Shown here: piece after piece, positions 62,263-64,000 of the stretch | Position numbering within the stretch: position 1 is the stretch's first letter | Layout: each line of letters opens with the position of its first letter | Source: JADLBR01 sp020847615 | GTDB taxonomy: Bacteria > Verrucomicrobiota > Verrucomicrobiia > JADLBR01 | Assembly (NCBI GenBank): GCA_026646655.1 | Contig: JAPKHT010000013.1 | Coordinates: forward strand, 9,636-73,635 | Length of the DNA stretch: 64,000 nucleotides | Reading direction: 5' to 3' | Translations under genes and position numbers: made by a program | The notes under the pieces: model-generated | Seen by the model: the letters and a program-made list of their open reading frames with translations, nothing else | Databases searched by the model: none | What the model was told of the DNA's origin: nothing

Positions 62263-63867
62263 ATGTGGCAGCAGGATTACGCGCCGTTGTGGGATAGCGT
62301 GGGATGGTCAGCTCTGGCGGCGTCGGTGCCGCTGCTGGTCCTGCTGGTGCTATTGGGCGTGCTGAGGCGTCCGGCGTGGGTGTCGGCGCTGGTGGGGTTG
62401 GGGGTTGCGGCGCTGGTGGCGATCATGGCGTATGGGATGCCGGTGCGGTTGGCGGCTTCGGCGGTGGGGCTGGGCGCGGTGTTTGGGCTGTTTCCGATCG
62501 GGTGGGTCGTGTTCAACGCGATCCTGCTGTATCGGATCACGGTGGAGACCGGGCAGTTCGAGATCGTGAAAGACTCGGTCGGTGGGATCACGGACGATCG
62601 GCGGCTCCAGGCGCTGTTGATCGCGTTTGCGTTTGGGGCGTTCATCGAGGGGGCGGCGGGTTTCGGGACGCCGGTGGCGGTGGCGGCTGCGATGCTGACG
62701 GGGCTCGGGTTCTCGCCGTTCTATGCCGCGGGGATCTGCCTGTTGGCGAATACGGCTCCGGTGGCCTTCGGGTCGATCGGGACACCGATCCTGACCCTGG
62801 GGGCGGTGACGGGGTTGCCGGTGGATCAGCTGAGCGCGCGGGTAGGGCAGTTGTGCGCGCCGGTGAGCCTATTCATTCCGGCGTATCTTCTGGCGGTCAT
62901 GGGAGGATGGCGCGCATTGAAGGGCGTGTGGCCTGCAGCCTTGGCGTGCGGCGTGTCGTTTGCGGCGATGCAGTTCTTTGTGTCCCGGCACATCGGGCCA
63001 CAGCTGACGGATATCCTCGGATCACTGGCGGCGATCGGGGCGCTGCTGGGGCTGATGCGGATCTGGCGGCCGGCGGACGGTTTTGACCTGGAGGGGCATC
63101 ACGCGGGCGAGGCCGGGGAGGTGCGGCGGCATCCGGGGCGGGTGCTGCTGCGGGCATGGGCGCCCTATGGGGTGCTGGTGCTGCTGGTGCTGGGGTGGGG
63201 TCTGTGCAAGGGGTGGCTGGCGACGGCCAGCGTGGCCGTCCCGTGGCCCGGTCTGCATGGCTGCGTGGAGCGCATGCCACCCGTGGTTGCGGAGCCGGCG
63301 GCGTATCCGGCGGTGTACCATTTCGAATGGTTGGCCGCGTCGGGCACGGCGTGCCTGGTGGCCGCGCTGGTGTCAGCGGCGATGCTCGGCATGAGGCCCG
63401 CGGCGTTGGGCCGAGTGATCCGGCAGACGGCGGGGCAGCTGGCGCTGCCGATGGTGACGATCGCGTCGGTGCTGGCGCTGGCTTTCCTGATGAACTACTC
63501 GGGGGCCACGGCCACGCTTGGCCTGGCCTTCGCGGCGACGGGGCGCGCCTTTCCGTTTTTCAGCGCTTTGCTCGGCTGGCTGGGCGTCTTCCTGACCGGC
63601 AGCGACACATCGGCCAACGCGCTATTCGGCAACCTCCAGGCGGTGACGGCGGGGACGCTGGGCTTCGATCCGGTGCTGATGGCGGCGGCAAACTCCAGCG
63701 GCGGGGTGATGGGCAAGATGATCAGCCTGCAGAGCATCGCGGTGGCGGCGGCGGCGACGGGCATGGCTGCCGCGGAGGAGGGGAAGCTCTTCCGATTCAC
63801 GCTTGGCCATAGCGCGCTGCTGGCGGCGGTGATCGGCCTGGTGACGCTGCTGAACGCCGTTTTCTAG
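62263..63867 (+). CDS. lctP: L-lactate permease (LctP family)
   Basis: 534 residues and about 12-13 transmembrane helices. It imports L-lactate (and glycolate in some members) with protons. Family signatures are PIGWVVFNAILLYRITVETG, FGAFIEGAAGFGTPVAVAAA, FGSIGTPILTLGAVTGLPVD and TGSDTSANALFGNLQAVTA. The start at 62263 (MWQQDYAPLWDSVGWSALA) matches the family. The C-terminus (AAVIGLVTLLNAVF) is in the expected place, so the gene is complete although an IS630-type element begins at or next to its TAG stop. A link to lactate from deoxy-sugar breakdown is possible. Confidence 0.93.
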   Translation: MWQQDYAPLWDSVGWSALAASVPLLVLLVLLGVLRRPAWVSALVGLGVAALVAIMAYGMPVRLAASAVGLGAVFGLFPIGWVVFNAILLYRITVETGQFEIVKDSVGGITDDRRLQALLIAFAFGAFIEGAAGFGTPVAVAAAMLTGLGFSPFYAAGICLLANTAPVAFGSIGTPILTLGAVTGLPVDQLSARVGQLCAPVSLFIPAYLLAVMGGWRALKGVWPAALACGVSFAAMQFFVSRHIGPQLTDILGSLAAIGALLGLMRIWRPADGFDLEGHHAGEAGEVRRHPGRVLLRAWAPYGVLVLLVLGWGLCKGWLATASVAVPWPGLHGCVERMPPVVAEPAAYPAVYHFEWLAASGTACLVAALVSAAMLGMRPAALGRVIRQTAGQLALPMVTIASVLALAFLMNYSGATATLGLAFAATGRAFPFFSALLGWLGVFLTGSDTSANALFGNLQAVTAGTLGFDPVLMAAANSSGGVMGKMISLQSIAVAAAATGMAAAEEGKLFRFTLGHSALLAAVIGLVTLLNAVF

Positions 63868-63873
63868 AGCGGT

Positions 63874-64000
63874 TTAAATAAAACTGTAGCCGCAGTGGGC
63901 AAACCAGTGGGCCGCGTCTTTGGCGGTGACTCGGGAGAGGGCGTTGCCCACCGCGGCGAAGAGTGCGTCCGGGGTTCGGGCTTCGGCGCCGCGCAGCAGA
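63874..64000 (-). mobile_element. IS630-family transposase, C-terminal end (runs off right edge)
   Basis: On the minus strand the last 41 codons before a TAA at 63874-63876 read LLRGAEARTPDALFAAVGNA, then LSRVTAKDAAHWFAHCGYSFI. This matches the usual C-terminus of IS630-type DDE transposases (D-A-L-x-x-A-[VI]-G ... A-x-x-[WY]-F-x-x-C-G-Y). The 5' part of the gene lies beyond the window. The element end should be between 63865 and 63873; IS630 elements insert at TA, and a TA is present in the lctP stop codon TAG (63865-63867). Confidence 0.75.

Noticed and set aside
1..64000. tRNA, rRNA, riboswitch or CRISPR array
   Set aside because: None of the intergenic gaps showed a tRNA TPsiC-arm pattern, rRNA-like sequence or regularly spaced direct repeats.

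Overview
The window is GC-rich throughout and densely coded on both strands. It most likely comes from a member of the PVC superphylum, probably Verrucomicrobiota. This rests on content: a PEP-CTERM sorting tail, an autotransporter-associated repeat with a 'DPDRDGLPNALEWLLGG' tail, a bacterial-microcompartment (BMC) shell protein, a sulfatase, and four very large secreted proteins with two CxxCH motifs each that resemble hydrazine synthase alpha. No rRNA, tRNA or CRISPR array was recognised. Gene starts repeatedly overlap the preceding stop as ATGA or GTGA, so many of the groups below are probably translationally coupled operons.

Layout. 1-563: the 5' end of an exported protein on the minus strand, then a non-coding, repeat- and hairpin-rich stretch. 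564-4085 (minus): lysS and an exported sulfatase. 4277-5441 (plus): a pirin and a WrbA-like flavoprotein lacking its central ~60 residues. 5584-8425 (plus): a compact three-gene operon of a DapA-family lyase/aldolase with a probable C-terminal BMC encapsulation peptide, a tandem-domain BMC shell protein, and a ChrA-type transporter. 8426-19707 (minus): exported glycan-acting or surface proteins (a pectate-lyase-fold remnant, a GH99-like/WbsX protein with FG-GAP repeats, a sialidase-like protein, a leucine-rich-repeat protein and an alpha-L-rhamnosidase-like enzyme).

19900-35164 (plus) is a biosynthetic gene cluster: a GT1 glycosyltransferase, a PKS-like protein (KS, degraded AT, carrier, sulfotransferase), a 2937-residue NRPS (C-A-PCP-C-A-PCP-C-TE), and a Tat-exported hydroxypyruvate-isomerase-like protein, the last three overlapping. 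The PKS module looks unable to extend a chain: the HGTGT histidine is glutamine, and the AT has lost its serine and its central region. The NRPS ends in a C domain followed directly by a thioesterase.

35570-53387 (minus) reads as one regulated catabolic operon: a GntR/FadR regulator, a di-heme HzsA-like protein, a D-2-hydroxyacid dehydrogenase, an FAH-family hydrolase, an aldehyde dehydrogenase, then three more HzsA-like proteins. The soluble enzymes fit sugar-acid catabolism; the di-heme proteins would act outside the cytoplasmic membrane.

54577-61407 (plus) is a coupled cassette of a PqqD-like protein with a lasso-leader-like YxxPxL tail, an HprK-related kinase, three GT2 glycosyltransferases, a PF14907-type nucleotidyltransferase and a membrane TPR protein. 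It resembles the 'HPr-rel-A' PqqD/kinase systems, whose function is not settled. The window ends with a PEP-CTERM protein, an L-lactate permease, and the C-terminal end of an IS630-family transposase whose element abuts the permease stop codon.
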